From Thermomicrobium sp. CFH 73360 (lineage in GTDB: Bacteria; Chloroflexota; Chloroflexia; Thermomicrobiales; Thermomicrobiaceae), in NCBI RefSeq assembly GCF_023806465.1, contig NZ_JAMSLS010000009.1:1-62084 (forward strand): a DNA stretch of 62,084 nt, read 5' to 3'. Positions 9,561-18,450 of this stretch are shown here, piece after piece. The position numbers and the translations under genes were made by a program. Below the pieces are notes generated by a model, which did no database searches, was not told the DNA's origin, and saw nothing but the letters and a program-made list of their open reading frames with translations. Positions within the stretch are counted from its first letter, which is position 1. Each line of letters starts with the position of its first letter.

Positions 9561-10858
9561 TGCTCGAGGCAGTCGTCAGCGCGTTCAAACTGCCGGACCT
9601 ACGGAGGAAGCTCCTCTTCACCCTTGGCATTCTGATTATTTTTCGCTTCGTGGCCACGATCCCTGTGCCTGGTGTTGATCAGGAGGCGCTGCAACGACTC
9701 CTCGAGACGAACCAGTTTCTTGGGGTACTGAACCTCTTTTCCGGTAGCACCTTGACCAACTTCTCAATCGTGGCCTTGGGGGTATATCCCTATATTACAG
9801 CGTCGATCGTCATGCAGTTGCTAACCCCGGTTATCCCGAGACTCACGGAGCTTTCGAAGGAAGGGAATCTGGGGCGTGCCAAAATCAATCAGTACACCCA
9901 TTGGTTGACGGTACCGCTAGCGTTCCTGCAGGCTTACGGCCATGCCGTCCTCATGAGTAGTGCGGGGGTCCTCAGAGACTTCGGCCTGTTCAACAGTGGC
10001 ACGTGGTTGCGGAGCCTGGCGCTGTTGCTCACGCTCACGGCCGGGACGATCTTTCTCGTCTGGCTCGGAGAGCTGATCACAGAGAACGGTATTGGTAACG
10101 GTGTCTCGATCATCATCTTGGGTGGTATAGTAGCCCAATTGCCGAGTGCAATCGGCCGGTTGGTCACGGGCGGCACCCTTTCCGAAAACCTTATCGGCAC
10201 TGTGGCCTTTCTTGCGATTGGTGTCCTCATCATCGTTGGAATCGTGCTCATCACGGAAGGACAACGGCGTATTCCGGTGCAACACGCGCGGCGGGTGCGT
10301 CGTGGTCGTGTCTACGGCGGTGGCATGACGTATATACCGCTGAAGGTGAACTCTGCCGGCATGATCCCGTTGATCTTCGCGATCAGCATGTTGCTGTTGC
10401 CAGGGATGATTGCCAACTTCCTCGCGACCTCGCAAATCGGGTGGCTGCGCGATTTCGCGAACGGGCTAGCGCGAGTATTCGACCCCAATAGTCTGCCGTA
10501 TCAAGTCGCATATTTCGTAATGGTCGTAGCGTTTACGTATTTTTATACCATGATCCTCTTCCAGCAGCAAAACATCGCTGAGACGCTTCAGCGGCAGGGA
10601 GCGTTTATCCCTGGAATACGCCCGGGACGAGCGACAGACGAGTATCTCACCAAAGTGTTGATGCGCATCACGTTGATCGGGGCCCTTTTCCTCGGTGTTG
10701 TGGCGGTCATGCCGTATATTGTGGCGAAGATCACTGGTGTGACGGTTCTCTTCCTGAGTTCGACTTCCCTATTGATCGTCGTCGGTGTTGCCATTGACAC
10801 CATGCGGCAGCTCGAGGCGCAGCTATTGATGCGGAACTACGAGGGCTTCATCCGGTAG
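9560..10858 (+). CDS. secY: Protein translocase subunit SecY
   Basis: This is a 432-aa membrane protein with about ten hydrophobic helices forming the Sec channel. Recognisable parts are the plug/TM2 region (FSGSTLTNFSIVALGVYPYITASIVMQLL), the cytosolic loops containing EGQRRIPVQHARRV, and the C-terminal AQLLMRNYEGF. It pairs with SecE/SecG, which are not in the window, and feeds secretion of the lipoproteins encoded downstream. Confidence 0.98.
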   Translation: MLEAVVSAFKLPDLRRKLLFTLGILIIFRFVATIPVPGVDQEALQRLLETNQFLGVLNLFSGSTLTNFSIVALGVYPYITASIVMQLLTPVIPRLTELSKEGNLGRAKINQYTHWLTVPLAFLQAYGHAVLMSSAGVLRDFGLFNSGTWLRSLALLLTLTAGTIFLVWLGELITENGIGNGVSIIILGGIVAQLPSAIGRLVTGGTLSENLIGTVAFLAIGVLIIVGIVLITEGQRRIPVQHARRVRRGRVYGGGMTYIPLKVNSAGMIPLIFAISMLLLPGMIANFLATSQIGWLRDFANGLARVFDPNSLPYQVAYFVMVVAFTYFYTMILFQQQNIAETLQRQGAFIPGIRPGRATDEYLTKVLMRITLIGALFLGVVAVMPYIVAKITGVTVLFLSSTSLLIVVGVAIDTMRQLEAQLLMRNYEGFIR

Positions 10859-10865
10859 GGGGCTG

Positions 10866-11573
10866 TTGGTGGCTGACCGGTGTCACGTGGTGCTGATCGG
10901 TCCGCAAGGATCGGGGAAAGGTACGCAGGCTGCCCGCATCGCTCCGCGGCTGCGTCTTGTGCACGTTGCTACGGGCGACCTTTTCCGCCAGCTGATGACC
11001 CGTGATGACGAACTTGCCCGGGAGGTGCGAAGTTACTACGATCGCGGAGCGCTCGTTCCGGACGAGTTGACGTTGCGCGTCCTTCTGCAGCGGCTCGATG
11101 AGCTGGAGCGTGAGAGTGCGGAGGCGTTCAGAGGAGCGCTCCTTGATGGGTACCCGCGAAATCGCGCCCAGGCTGAAGCGCTCGACCAGGTCCTGCGTGA
11201 ACGGCGAGATAGCATCGCTGCGGTGGTTCACCTTGCCGTTCCGCGTGCCGTGTTGATCGAGCGATTAAGTGGACGTCTGATCTGCCCGCAGTGTGGTGCA
11301 ACCTATCACATCCGTTTTTCTCCACCGAAGACTGCAGGTCAGTGCGATCGCTGTGGTAGTGCGTTGATTCAACGGAGTGACGACACGCCGGAAGCGATTG
11401 CGCGGCGACTCGAGACATATGAGCAGCAAACCGCACCACTGCTGGACTACTATCGGGCCCGTGGCCTCGTCGTGGATATCGATGGCAATCAGCCAATCGA
11501 TGCGGTGACCGAGGCGATTCTTGCTGCACTCGAGCCGCGTGTGGGCGATCCCTCGCGATGTCGATCGTCTTGA
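10866..11573 (+). CDS. adk: Adenylate kinase, zinc-LID type
   Basis: This protein of about 234 aa interconverts ATP+AMP and 2 ADP. The P-loop GPQGSGKGTQA is at residues ~12-22, followed by the AMP-binding region (ATGDLFRQLM) and DGYPRN. The LID domain holds four cysteines (CPQC and CDRC), as in Gram-positive and thermophile enzymes, which stabilises the fold. The start is TTG 10866 or GTG 10869. The C-terminal tail (RVGDPSRCRSS) runs 16 nt into map, so the last residues may be unconserved. Confidence 0.96.
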   Translation: MVADRCHVVLIGPQGSGKGTQAARIAPRLRLVHVATGDLFRQLMTRDDELAREVRSYYDRGALVPDELTLRVLLQRLDELERESAEAFRGALLDGYPRNRAQAEALDQVLRERRDSIAAVVHLAVPRAVLIERLSGRLICPQCGATYHIRFSPPKTAGQCDRCGSALIQRSDDTPEAIARRLETYEQQTAPLLDYYRARGLVVDIDGNQPIDAVTEAILAALEPRVGDPSRCRSS

Positions 11574-12307
11574 AGTCTCCGCGCGAGATTGAGTGCATGA
11601 GGCAAGCCGGACGGATCGTTGCGCTCGTGCTTGCGGAGCTCCGTACGGCTGCTCAAGCCGGTGTCACAACGGCGACATTGGATCGGCTCGCACTGGAAAT
11701 CATCGCACGTGAAGGAGGAGAACCAGCCTTCCGTGGATACCGGGAATACCCAGCGACCATTTGCACGTCGGTGAACGACGAAGTCTTACACGGGATTCCG
11801 GGACGGCGGGTACTACGCGCTGGAGACCTCTTGAAGCTTGATGTGGGGGTGTGCTGGCAAGGGATGTATGCTGACGCGGCCGTGAGTGTGGTTGTTGGCA
11901 GAGGCAGTCAACTCGCTCACCGTCTGGTGGAGGTCGTGGAGGAGGCCTTTTGGGCAGGTTATACGATGGCGAGACCTGGCCGTTACCTTGGAGATATTGG
12001 AGCGGCGATTGAGGAGATCGTGCGGCGTAACGGTTTTTCTGTGATTGAAGAGTATGCGGGACACGGCGTCGGCCGTGCGTTACACGAGGAACCTTCGGTA
12101 CCGAATCACGCGGAGGCAGGCCGAGGGATACTCTTGCGGAGTGGGATGACTCTGGCGATTGAACCGATGATCAGTGCCGGAAGTGGGCAGACACTCGTCA
12201 AGCGGGATGGCTGGACGGTCGTCACGCGTGACGGGAGCCTGGCAGCACACTACGAGCATACGGTATGGATCTCGGAGTCTGGGCCGGTGATCCTCACGCA
12301 ATTGTGA
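11558..12307 (+). CDS. map: Methionine aminopeptidase, type I
   Basis: This is a 249-aa metallopeptidase that removes the initiator Met from nascent chains. The five metal ligands of the pita-bread fold are visible: D in LLKLDVGVCWQGMYADAA (two Asp), H in EYAGHGVGRALHEEP, E in MTLAIEPM, and E in HYEHTVWISE. The start lies inside adk with no intergenic gap. Its stop falls within the palindrome at 12291-12310. Confidence 0.97.
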   Translation: MSIVLKSPREIECMRQAGRIVALVLAELRTAAQAGVTTATLDRLALEIIAREGGEPAFRGYREYPATICTSVNDEVLHGIPGRRVLRAGDLLKLDVGVCWQGMYADAAVSVVVGRGSQLAHRLVEVVEEAFWAGYTMARPGRYLGDIGAAIEEIVRRNGFSVIEEYAGHGVGRALHEEPSVPNHAEAGRGILLRSGMTLAIEPMISAGSGQTLVKRDGWTVVTRDGSLAAHYEHTVWISESGPVILTQL

Positions 12308-12310
12308 GGA
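12291..12310 (+). promoter_or_regulatory. 7-6-7 inverted repeat at the map/infA junction
   Basis: Perfect 7-bp arms TCCTCAC and GTGAGGA are separated by GCAATT and straddle the map stop codon. The element lies just upstream of a good -10 hexamer, so it could be an operator over the -35 region of an internal promoter or a weak hairpin. There is no T-run, which argues against a strong terminator. Confidence 0.4.
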
Positions 12311-12318
12311 AACCGTGG

Positions 12319-12324
12319 TATACT
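12319..12324 (+). promoter_or_regulatory. Candidate -10 element for an internal infA promoter
   Basis: TATACT matches the sigma-A -10 consensus in five of six positions and lies 47 nt upstream of the infA start, in the only sizeable gap (64 nt) of this part of the cluster. No convincing -35 is seen 16-18 nt upstream. That region is occupied by the inverted repeat. Confidence 0.35.
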
Positions 12325-12371
12325 GCATGTTTGTGATGCGTGCGAGCGTTCGCGCGTGAGCGGGGTGTCGT

Positions 12372-12611
12372 GTGCCGAAGAAGGACGTTATTGAAGTCGA
12401 AGGGACGGTCACTGAGGCGTTACCAAACGCGATGTTTCGTGTGCAACTCGACAATGGCTACGAAGTCCTTGCCCACGTCTCAGGACGCCTGCGGATGCAT
12501 TTCATTCGTATCTTGCCTGGTGACCGGGTGCGGGTTGAGCTCTCACCGTACGACCTGACGCGCGGCCGGATCACATACCGGCTGCGCGGGCCGACACGTG
12601 AGGAAGAGTAA
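12372..12611 (+). CDS. infA: Translation initiation factor IF-1
   Basis: This is a 79-aa S1-like OB-fold protein: [34 protein letters not shown] followed by [23 protein letters not shown] matches IF-1 closely. It is slightly longer than the typical 72 aa because of a charged end (GPTREEE). The start is GTG. Placement before rpmJ-rpsM is classical. Confidence 0.97.
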   Translation: MPKKDVIEVEGTVTEALPNAMFRVQLDNGYEVLAHVSGRLRMHFIRILPGDRVRVELSPYDLTRGRITYRLRGPTREEE

Positions 12612-12629
12612 GCGAGGGGGTGAGGAGCA

Positions 12630-12743
12630 ATGAAGGTTTCGGCATCGGTGAAGCGGCGCTGCGCTAAGTGCCGGATTATCCGGCGGCATGGTGTTGTCCG
12701 CGTGATCTGCGAGAATCCAAAGCACAAGCAGCGCCAAGGATGA
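12630..12743 (+). CDS. rpmJ: 50S ribosomal protein L36
   Basis: This is a 37-aa protein ([19 protein letters not shown] ... NPKHKQRQG). It is the zinc-binding form, with CAKC, a third Cys in VICENP and the His of PKHKQ. The SD (GGGGGTGAGGAG) sits 8 nt upstream. Its position between infA and rpsM is invariant in alpha operons. Confidence 0.97.
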   Translation: MKVSASVKRRCAKCRIIRRHGVVRVICENPKHKQRQG

Positions 12744-12752
12744 GGGGGTACA

Positions 12753-13136
12753 ATGGCGCGCATTGCTGGAGTTGATCTCCCGCGCGACAAGCGCATTGAG
12801 TATGCGCTGACGTTGATCTACGGAATCGGTTGGACGACGGCGCGGAAGATTCTGGAGCGCACCGGCATTAACCCGTGGACGAAAGTGCGCGACTTGACGG
12901 ACGACGAGGTGCAGCGCCTTCGGGACATTATTGAGAAAGAAATGGTCGTCGAGGGCGACCTCCGACGTCAGGTTGCGATGAACATCAAGCGCCTGATTGA
13001 CATCGGGTGTTACCGCGGTATCCGCCATCGGATGGGCTTGCCGGTGCGTGGTCAGCGGACGCGGACGAACGCGCGGACACGGAAAGGGCCGCGCCCGCGG
13101 ATTGGTGTTAAGAAGAAGACGAAGCAGCAGTCCTAG
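12753..13136 (+). CDS. rpsM: 30S ribosomal protein S13
   Basis: This is a 127-aa uS13 starting [26 protein letters not shown] and ending with the extended basic tail ([23 protein letters not shown]) that contacts P-site tRNA. It lies 9 nt after rpmJ. Confidence 0.98.
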   Translation: MARIAGVDLPRDKRIEYALTLIYGIGWTTARKILERTGINPWTKVRDLTDDEVQRLRDIIEKEMVVEGDLRRQVAMNIKRLIDIGCYRGIRHRMGLPVRGQRTRTNARTRKGPRPRIGVKKKTKQQS

Positions 13137-13166
13137 TCGGAGACTTCCAGAAAGGGTGAGAGCGCG

Positions 13167-13580
13167 ATGGCAGATCGACGACGCGGAGCAGCCCAGCGCG
13201 GTGCGGCTCGGCCACGACGGCGCGAGCGCAAGAATGTGCCGCGCGGTCGCGCCTATGTCCATGCGACATTTAACAATACGATTGTAACCATGACCGACCC
13301 GAACGGAAACGTGATTTGCTGGGCGAGTGCTGGGTCGAGCGGATTCAAAGGGACTCGGAAGAGCACTCCGTACGCGGCCCAGGTGGCAGCCGAGAATGCT
13401 GCCCGAAAGGCCATGGAGCACGGCATGCGGCAGGTTGACGTTTTTGTGAAGGGTGCGGGTGCCGGGCGCGAGATGGCGATTCGTGCCCTCGCGGCTGCGG
13501 GTCTTCAGGTCATGTCGATCACCGATATCACGCCGGTTCCACACAACGGATGCAGGCCGCCGAAGCGACGACGAACATAG
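13167..13580 (+). CDS. rpsK: 30S ribosomal protein S11
   Basis: This is a 137-aa uS11. A basic N-terminal arm precedes [31 protein letters not shown], and the C-terminal [17 protein letters not shown] is the family signature. It sits on the 30S platform near the mRNA exit. GAAAGGGTGAGAG precedes the ATG. Confidence 0.98.
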   Translation: MADRRRGAAQRGAARPRRRERKNVPRGRAYVHATFNNTIVTMTDPNGNVICWASAGSSGFKGTRKSTPYAAQVAAENAARKAMEHGMRQVDVFVKGAGAGREMAIRALAAAGLQVMSITDITPVPHNGCRPPKRRRT

Positions 13581-13599
13581 GAATGATGAAGGAGGGTCA

Positions 13600-14253
13600 A
13601 TGGGACGATACATCGGCCCAGTCTGCCGGCTCTGCCGGCGGGAGGGCGTGAAGCTCTATCTCAAGGGTGAGCGTTGCTTTGGGCCCAAGTGCCCGATTGT
13701 GAAGCGTCACCCCAACAAGAATTACCCGCCGGGGCAGCATGGCCCGGCACAGCGCGCTGCTCGGCGTCCTTCCGAGTTCGCGCTGCAGTTGCGTGAGAAG
13801 CAAAAGCTGAAGCGTATCTATGGGATCCTGGAGCGACAGTTCCGCCGTCACTTCGAGGAGGCGGAACGGCGCCCCGGGCTCACTGGAGATAACCTGCTCC
13901 AGATCCTGGAGTCGCGTTTGGACAACGTCGTTTACCGGTTGGGGTTTGCCGACTCACGTCGCCAAGCTCGCCAGCTGGTACGACACGGACACTTCCTCGT
14001 CAATGGGCGGAAGACGGATATTCCGTCGTACCTCGTACGTCCCGGTGATATCATCGCTGTCCGCCCTGAGAGCCGTCGCCGGGAGTACTTCAAGGTGCTC
14101 GAGGAGACGGCGAAGAATAAGGCGGTGCCAGACTGGCTGAGCCGGGATCTTGAGACCATGAGTGGGCGCGTGCTGCGCTTGCCGACTCGGGATGAGATTG
14201 ATATCCCGTCGGTGAATACGCAGCTCGTCGTTGAGTACTACAGCCGTCGCTGA
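13600..14253 (+). CDS. rpsD: 30S ribosomal protein S4, zinc-binding
   Basis: This is a 217-aa uS4. A Cys cluster near the N terminus (CRLCRREG ... ERCFGPKC) is the zinc knuckle seen in thermophile S4 proteins. The S4 RNA-binding domain is at ~105-165 ([33 protein letters not shown]). The start is set by GAAGGAGG. The in-frame extension back to 13453 overlaps rpsK. Confidence 0.97.
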   Translation: MGRYIGPVCRLCRREGVKLYLKGERCFGPKCPIVKRHPNKNYPPGQHGPAQRAARRPSEFALQLREKQKLKRIYGILERQFRRHFEEAERRPGLTGDNLLQILESRLDNVVYRLGFADSRRQARQLVRHGHFLVNGRKTDIPSYLVRPGDIIAVRPESRRREYFKVLEETAKNKAVPDWLSRDLETMSGRVLRLPTRDEIDIPSVNTQLVVEYYSRR

Positions 14254-14290
14254 TCGCACACGAAACTCATCACTTGGGGAGGCGAGATTC

Positions 14291-15271
14291 GTGCTCGACT
14301 TTGCACGACCGCGAGTGATCCAGACCCACGCTGCCCCGACATACGGGCGGTTCGTCGTCGAGCCACTCGATCCAGGATACGGCACGACGCTCGGGAACGC
14401 CCTGCGTCGCATCCTGCTGCGTTCCCTGCCAGGAGCAGCTATTACACGTGTCCGCATTGCTGGTGTGTGGCACGAATTCTCGACGATCGAGGGTGTCCGA
14501 GAGGACGTTACCGAGATCGTACTCAATCTCAAAGGGATCCGGCTGCGTGCTATCACGGAGTTCCGTGAGGCACGCGCGATCCTCTTCGCCCAGGGCGAGG
14601 GTGTCGTTCGGGCCGGAGACGTGGACTGGCCCGCCGAGGTCGAGGTGGTCAATCCTGACCATGTCATTGCGACCCTCGACAATGATCAGGCGCGTCTCGA
14701 GATGGACCTCTGGATTGGGCGAGGCCGTGGCTACCTTCCGGCAGAGGCGCAAGAGATTCGGTCGATCGGCGAGATTCCGATCGATGCGATCTTCACGCCA
14801 ATTCTCAAGGTGAACTACGTCGTTGAACACACCCGAGTCGGTGGTGCAACGGACTACGATCGGCTCATCATGGAAATCGTCACTGACGGCACGGTTGACC
14901 CGGCGAAGGCACTCGTCGAGGCGGCTCGAATCCTCGTCCAGCATGCGAAGTGGATCGCAGAGTTTGACAGCGAAGCCACCGAGCAGCCTGTTGAAGAGTG
15001 GACGCCAGCTCAAGTCGACGACACTCGTTTGCTGTCGGAGATTGGCCTTTCGCAGCGTGTTCTAAACGCGCTGCGGGCGCGCGGCATCGAGCGCGTCAGC
15101 CAGGTGCTAGCGATGCGGCCGGATCAACTTCTTGGAATTCGCAACTTCGGCCCTCGTGCGCTCCAGGAGCTCCGCGAGCGGTTGCAGGAAAACGGGTACA
15201 CCGAGGGCCCGCTCTTCACCGGCGCGGTTCCCGAGGTCGGGGTCGGTGCAGGAGAGGGTGAGGAGGACTGA
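14291..15271 (+). CDS. rpoA: DNA-directed RNA polymerase subunit alpha
   Basis: This 326-aa protein has the N-terminal dimerisation domain (FVVEPLDPGYGTTLGNALRRILLRSLPGAAIT) and a C-terminal domain for UP-element and activator contact (IGLSQRVLNALRARGIERVSQVL ... LGIRNFGPRALQELRERL). GTG 14291 is chosen because GGGGAGG lies 8 nt upstream. An upstream TTG at 14231 would overlap rpsD and add non-homologous residues. Confidence 0.97.
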   Translation: MLDFARPRVIQTHAAPTYGRFVVEPLDPGYGTTLGNALRRILLRSLPGAAITRVRIAGVWHEFSTIEGVREDVTEIVLNLKGIRLRAITEFREARAILFAQGEGVVRAGDVDWPAEVEVVNPDHVIATLDNDQARLEMDLWIGRGRGYLPAEAQEIRSIGEIPIDAIFTPILKVNYVVEHTRVGGATDYDRLIMEIVTDGTVDPAKALVEAARILVQHAKWIAEFDSEATEQPVEEWTPAQVDDTRLLSEIGLSQRVLNALRARGIERVSQVLAMRPDQLLGIRNFGPRALQELRERLQENGYTEGPLFTGAVPEVGVGAGEGEED

Positions 15272-15273
15272 GC

Positions 15274-15627
15274 GTGCGACATCGTAAGGCAGGGCGGAAG
15301 TTCGGTCGACGAACCAACCCGCGAAAGAACCTGTTTCGCAATCTTGCCGTGTCGCTCATTCTGCATGAGCGGATGACAACAACGCTGGCGAAAGCTAAGG
15401 CGATCCAGCCGATCGTCGAAAAGCTGGTAACGCTGGCCCGTGAGGATACGGACTACCATCGCCGCCTCGCGTGGGCTCGGTTGGGTGACCAGCGAGCGGT
15501 GGCCAAACTGTTCGAAGTGATCGGGCCGCGGTTCGCCGGACAACCTGGTGGATACACCCGTATCTATCGGGTTGGACAGCGACGCGGCGACGGAGCCCCG
15601 CTGGCGCTGATCGAGTTCGTGGCGTGA
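15274..15627 (+). CDS. rplQ: 50S ribosomal protein L17
   Basis: This is a 117-aa bL17 beginning at GTG (MRHRKAGRKFGRRTNPRKNLFRNLA). It is the compact thermophile-type version without a long C-terminal extension. It starts 2 nt after rpoA and overlaps truA by 4 nt (GTGA). Confidence 0.97.
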   Translation: MRHRKAGRKFGRRTNPRKNLFRNLAVSLILHERMTTTLAKAKAIQPIVEKLVTLAREDTDYHRRLAWARLGDQRAVAKLFEVIGPRFAGQPGGYTRIYRVGQRRGDGAPLALIEFVA

Positions 15628-16505
15628 CGACCGATGACCACGGCATGCAGGCACGACGCTACCGGGTCGACTTTGGTTACGAGGGAACGGCTTTCAGCGG
15701 TTCCCAGCGTCAGCCTGGACTGCGTACCGTGCAAGGCGTTCTGGAGGATGCGCTGGCGCGGTTGGCCGGTGCGCCGGTCCGAGCCACCTTGGCCGGGCGC
15801 ACTGATGCAGGTGTCCATGCCGTGGGTCAGGTCGCAAGTTGTGATCTCGTGTGGAGGCACGACGAGGCGACGCTGGCGCGAGCGCTCCAAGCCTGGCTGC
15901 CTGAAGACGTGGTTGTCTATCGCGCATCGATGGCGCCCGCAGGGTTCCATGCGCGACGCTGGGCAGTCGACCGTGAATATCGTTATCGCATCTGGCTGGG
16001 AAGGCGGCCGCCGCTCTTCCTCCGGCACTTCGTCTGGGTTTATCCAGGTTCACTGGATCTGGTCGCACTCCAGGAAGGCGCACGCTACTTCCTGGGGAGC
16101 TACGACTTCCGCTCGTTCGCTGGACAGGGATTGGGCGGGCCAAAGGCTACCGAACCACGTGTCCGGACCATCACGTTGTCCGAGTGGCACGTTCTGGAGC
16201 CGCCACTCGAGCGGCACGAGGGACAAGCGATGGTCCTCGAATACCGCGTCCGGGCGAATGGCTTTCTTCCCCAAATGGTCCGTACAATGGTGGCAGCACT
16301 CGTCCGTGTGGGCGCTGGCGCTGCGCCACCGGAGTGGATTGCCGAGTTATTGGCTGTTCATGACCGGCGAGCAGCACCGCCGCCCGCTCCTGCCTGCGGA
16401 TTGGTCCTTTGGCGAGTACGATATCCCGATGAAGTGGCATGTGAACCAGAACGGACGGAGCCAACTCGCGCCATTGGCGAAGAGAACCGAGCAGATAAGG
16501 GGTGA
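15624..16505 (+). CDS. truA: tRNA pseudouridine synthase A
   Basis: This is a 293-aa protein that makes pseudouridine at positions 38-40 of tRNA anticodon arms. The catalytic Asp is in GRTDAGVHAVGQVA (residues ~53-66), and GFLPQMVRTMVAALV is the conserved C-terminal motif. About 40 extra residues after the catalytic core look weakly conserved. GTG 15624 overlaps the rplQ stop; ATG 15645 is an alternative start. truA-rplM-rpsI is a common unit. Confidence 0.95.
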   Translation: MTTDDHGMQARRYRVDFGYEGTAFSGSQRQPGLRTVQGVLEDALARLAGAPVRATLAGRTDAGVHAVGQVASCDLVWRHDEATLARALQAWLPEDVVVYRASMAPAGFHARRWAVDREYRYRIWLGRRPPLFLRHFVWVYPGSLDLVALQEGARYFLGSYDFRSFAGQGLGGPKATEPRVRTITLSEWHVLEPPLERHEGQAMVLEYRVRANGFLPQMVRTMVAALVRVGAGAAPPEWIAELLAVHDRRAAPPPAPACGLVLWRVRYPDEVACEPERTEPTRAIGEENRADKG

Positions 16506-16508
16506 GCG

Positions 16509-16976
16509 ATGACGGTCAAGGCCAAGAAGCGGCGCTACCTCCAGCGCACGTATATGGCGAAACCAGGCGAAGTGGAGCGGAAGTGGTGGGTCGTTGACGC
16601 AGAAGGGAAGCGGCTGGGACGCCTGGCAAGCCAGATCGCGGCGATTCTGCGTGGCAAGCACAAGCCGCAGTACACACCTCACGTGGACGTCGGAGATTTC
16701 GTCATCGTTATCAACGCGGAAAAGGTGCGGCTGGAGGGGACGAAGGAACGCGACAAGGTCTACTGGCGACATTCCCAGTATCCGGGAGGCCTCAAGCTGA
16801 TCACTTTTCGCGACTTAATCGCCAAACATCCGGCCCGGCCGATCGAGCTCGCGGTCCGGCGTATGCTCCCGAAAGGGCCAATGGGGCGGCAACTGTTCCG
16901 AAAGCTGAAGGTCTACGCTGGCCCCAATCACCCGCACGCGGCGCAAAAACCGGAGTTCTTGCATATTGAGGCCTAA
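16509..16976 (+). CDS. rplM: 50S ribosomal protein L13
   Basis: This is a 155-aa uL13. [34 protein letters not shown] and [21 protein letters not shown] are signature segments. It is an early 50S assembly protein. It starts 3 nt after truA and is followed by rpsI, as in nearly all bacteria. Confidence 0.98.
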   Translation: MTVKAKKRRYLQRTYMAKPGEVERKWWVVDAEGKRLGRLASQIAAILRGKHKPQYTPHVDVGDFVIVINAEKVRLEGTKERDKVYWRHSQYPGGLKLITFRDLIAKHPARPIELAVRRMLPKGPMGRQLFRKLKVYAGPNHPHAAQKPEFLHIEA

Positions 16977-16996
16977 GCGGCAGGGATGAGAGGAGT

Positions 16997-17437
16997 GTGA
17001 GCATCGTGGTCGAGACCGCACGTGCCCAACAAGCGACCGGGACCAAGCCGCTGTACTACTACGGCTTGGGGCGCCGCAAAACCGCGGTGGCCAGAGTGCG
17101 ACTGTATCCTGGAACTGGCCAGATCATCATCAACGGACGGCCAGCGGCTCAGTACTTTGGAAATCGCTTGCTCTATCATGTCATGATTACCGAGCCGCTG
17201 CGCTTGACTGGCTTGCAAGATCACTTCGACATTCGTGCACGGGTCGTTGGCGGCGGCCTTTCAGGGCAAGCTGGCGCAGTCCGACACGGTGTCGCCCGAG
17301 CGCTACTCCGCTACAATCCGGATCTTCGACCCGTGCTCAAGCGTGCAGGACTGCTGACGCGCGATCCGCGTGTCAAAGAACGAAAGAAGCCGGGACTCAA
17401 GCGTGCCCGCAAGGCGCCGCAGTATACCAAGCGGTGA
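16997..17437 (+). CDS. rpsI: 30S ribosomal protein S9
   Basis: This is a 146-aa uS9. The [26 protein letters not shown] core and the C-terminal [25 protein letters not shown], whose last Arg contacts P-site tRNA, are diagnostic. The start is GTG after GAGAGGAG. The N terminus is ~18 residues longer than in E. coli. It is the last gene of the superoperon, followed by the palindrome at 17484. Confidence 0.97.
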   Translation: MSIVVETARAQQATGTKPLYYYGLGRRKTAVARVRLYPGTGQIIINGRPAAQYFGNRLLYHVMITEPLRLTGLQDHFDIRARVVGGGLSGQAGAVRHGVARALLRYNPDLRPVLKRAGLLTRDPRVKERKKPGLKRARKAPQYTKR

Positions 17438-17483
17438 GAATGACTTACCGACTCGAGGACATATTGTTCATCCCGTTACGATG

Positions 17484-17509
17484 ACTGAGGCGCAGCGCTG
17501 CGCCTCAGT
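17484..17509. terminator. Bidirectional terminator palindrome
   Basis: This is a perfect 26-nt palindrome (13-bp arms ACTGAGGCGCAGC) lying 46 nt past rpsI. Its right arm contains the stop codon of the convergent gene at 17505. It is flanked by TCGTTTG on the right and lacks a long T-run. It probably ends transcripts from both sides. Confidence 0.7.
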
Positions 17510-18365
17510 TCGTTTGTGCGGAGTCTCCGGAAGAAGGCCGTGAACGCTGAGGAGCCCGCTCACTGATGCCGTGGCGAGCGAACTCGACAGCGGTAGCCAA
17601 ACGCCGCTGGACCGTGCTCGGCCGCAGCGAAAGGAGCCGGAGTGGACTCAATTCCAGTGTCACAAAGCCACGATAGCCCTTCCGTCGCAAAAGATGTAAC
17701 AAGCTGGTCAAAGGTAAGGTGCCTTGTCCGGGAAGTCGGTGATCACGCAAGAGCGAATTGAGGAGGCCCAATCGCCAGTCTGTGTCGGTGGCGTCGCTCA
17801 GATGGATGTTCACCAGGCGAGGCAGACAAGTCTGGAGGGTGGCAAGAATGTCCCATCCGAGGGAGGCAGCGTGCGCAGTATCGAAGACAACCCCCAAGTG
17901 CCACTCCTCAGCGAATCGCATCAGATACTCAAGCGAGTCGAAGGGGACCGGTCGATCGGTGGGTTGATGCTGACCAAGGTTCTCCAAACCGATCGCAACA
18001 CGGGAACCCAAGATCCGCGTGGCTTTGGCAATCGCAGCAAGCCAAGTACCGATCTGTCCTCGCTGCACGGGTGGATGCACGATGAGAACCCGGCAATCAG
18101 GAAGTGCGGCAGCAAACCGAGCAGACTCAATCACGTCCGAGGCTTCGATGTCCGGTGATGGAGAGCGAAGTCGAAGTGTCGTATGGACTGAGTAAATCGG
18201 TGTGTTTTGGAGGGCAGCGAGATGCACAATCGACAGAGGGTCGCGTTTGGCGAGTCCTGGTGTTAAGAGCAGTTCCGCTCCATCGGCGCCAGCTTGGCGA
18301 ATGAGGCGGAAGCGCTCACCGAGTGGTAACCAAGGAAGAGACCCGGTCGAAACAAGGAGCTGCAT
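17505..18365 (-). CDS. Sugar phosphate isomerase/epimerase-like TIM barrel protein
   Basis: This 286-aa protein has xylose-isomerase/AP-endonuclease-2 family features: repeated beta-strand/charged motifs such as QAGADGAELLL, VAIGLENLGQH, LGVVFDTAHAA, LVNIHLSDA and GFVTLELSP. Asp, Glu and His residues at these positions are the usual metal ligands. The substrate cannot be read from sequence. It may be the third gene of an operon with the P1 peptidase (85-nt gap). The last codons extend into the terminator palindrome. Confidence 0.75.
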   Translation of the reverse strand: MQLLVSTGSLPWLPLGERFRLIRQAGADGAELLLTPGLAKRDPLSIVHLAALQNTPIYSVHTTLRLRSPSPDIEASDVIESARFAAALPDCRVLIVHPPVQRGQIGTWLAAIAKATRILGSRVAIGLENLGQHQPTDRPVPFDSLEYLMRFAEEWHLGVVFDTAHAASLGWDILATLQTCLPRLVNIHLSDATDTDWRLGLLNSLLRDHRLPGQGTLPLTSLLHLLRRKGYRGFVTLELSPLRLLSLRPSTVQRRLATAVEFARHGISERAPQRSRPSSGDSAQTN

Positions 18366-18450
18366 CGCGGGGATACTCCCGAACCGAGGCGGCCGTCTCG
18401 TGGCGGATAGTGTACCACTCGTCTGGAGGCGCGGAGTGGGTCAATGACAC

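Noticed and set aside
15634-16512. 292-codon frame overlapping truA in another phase
   Set aside because: truA motifs (GRTDAGVHA and others) are in the other frame; the alternative is rich in Ser/Trp/Arg and has no homology I recognise.
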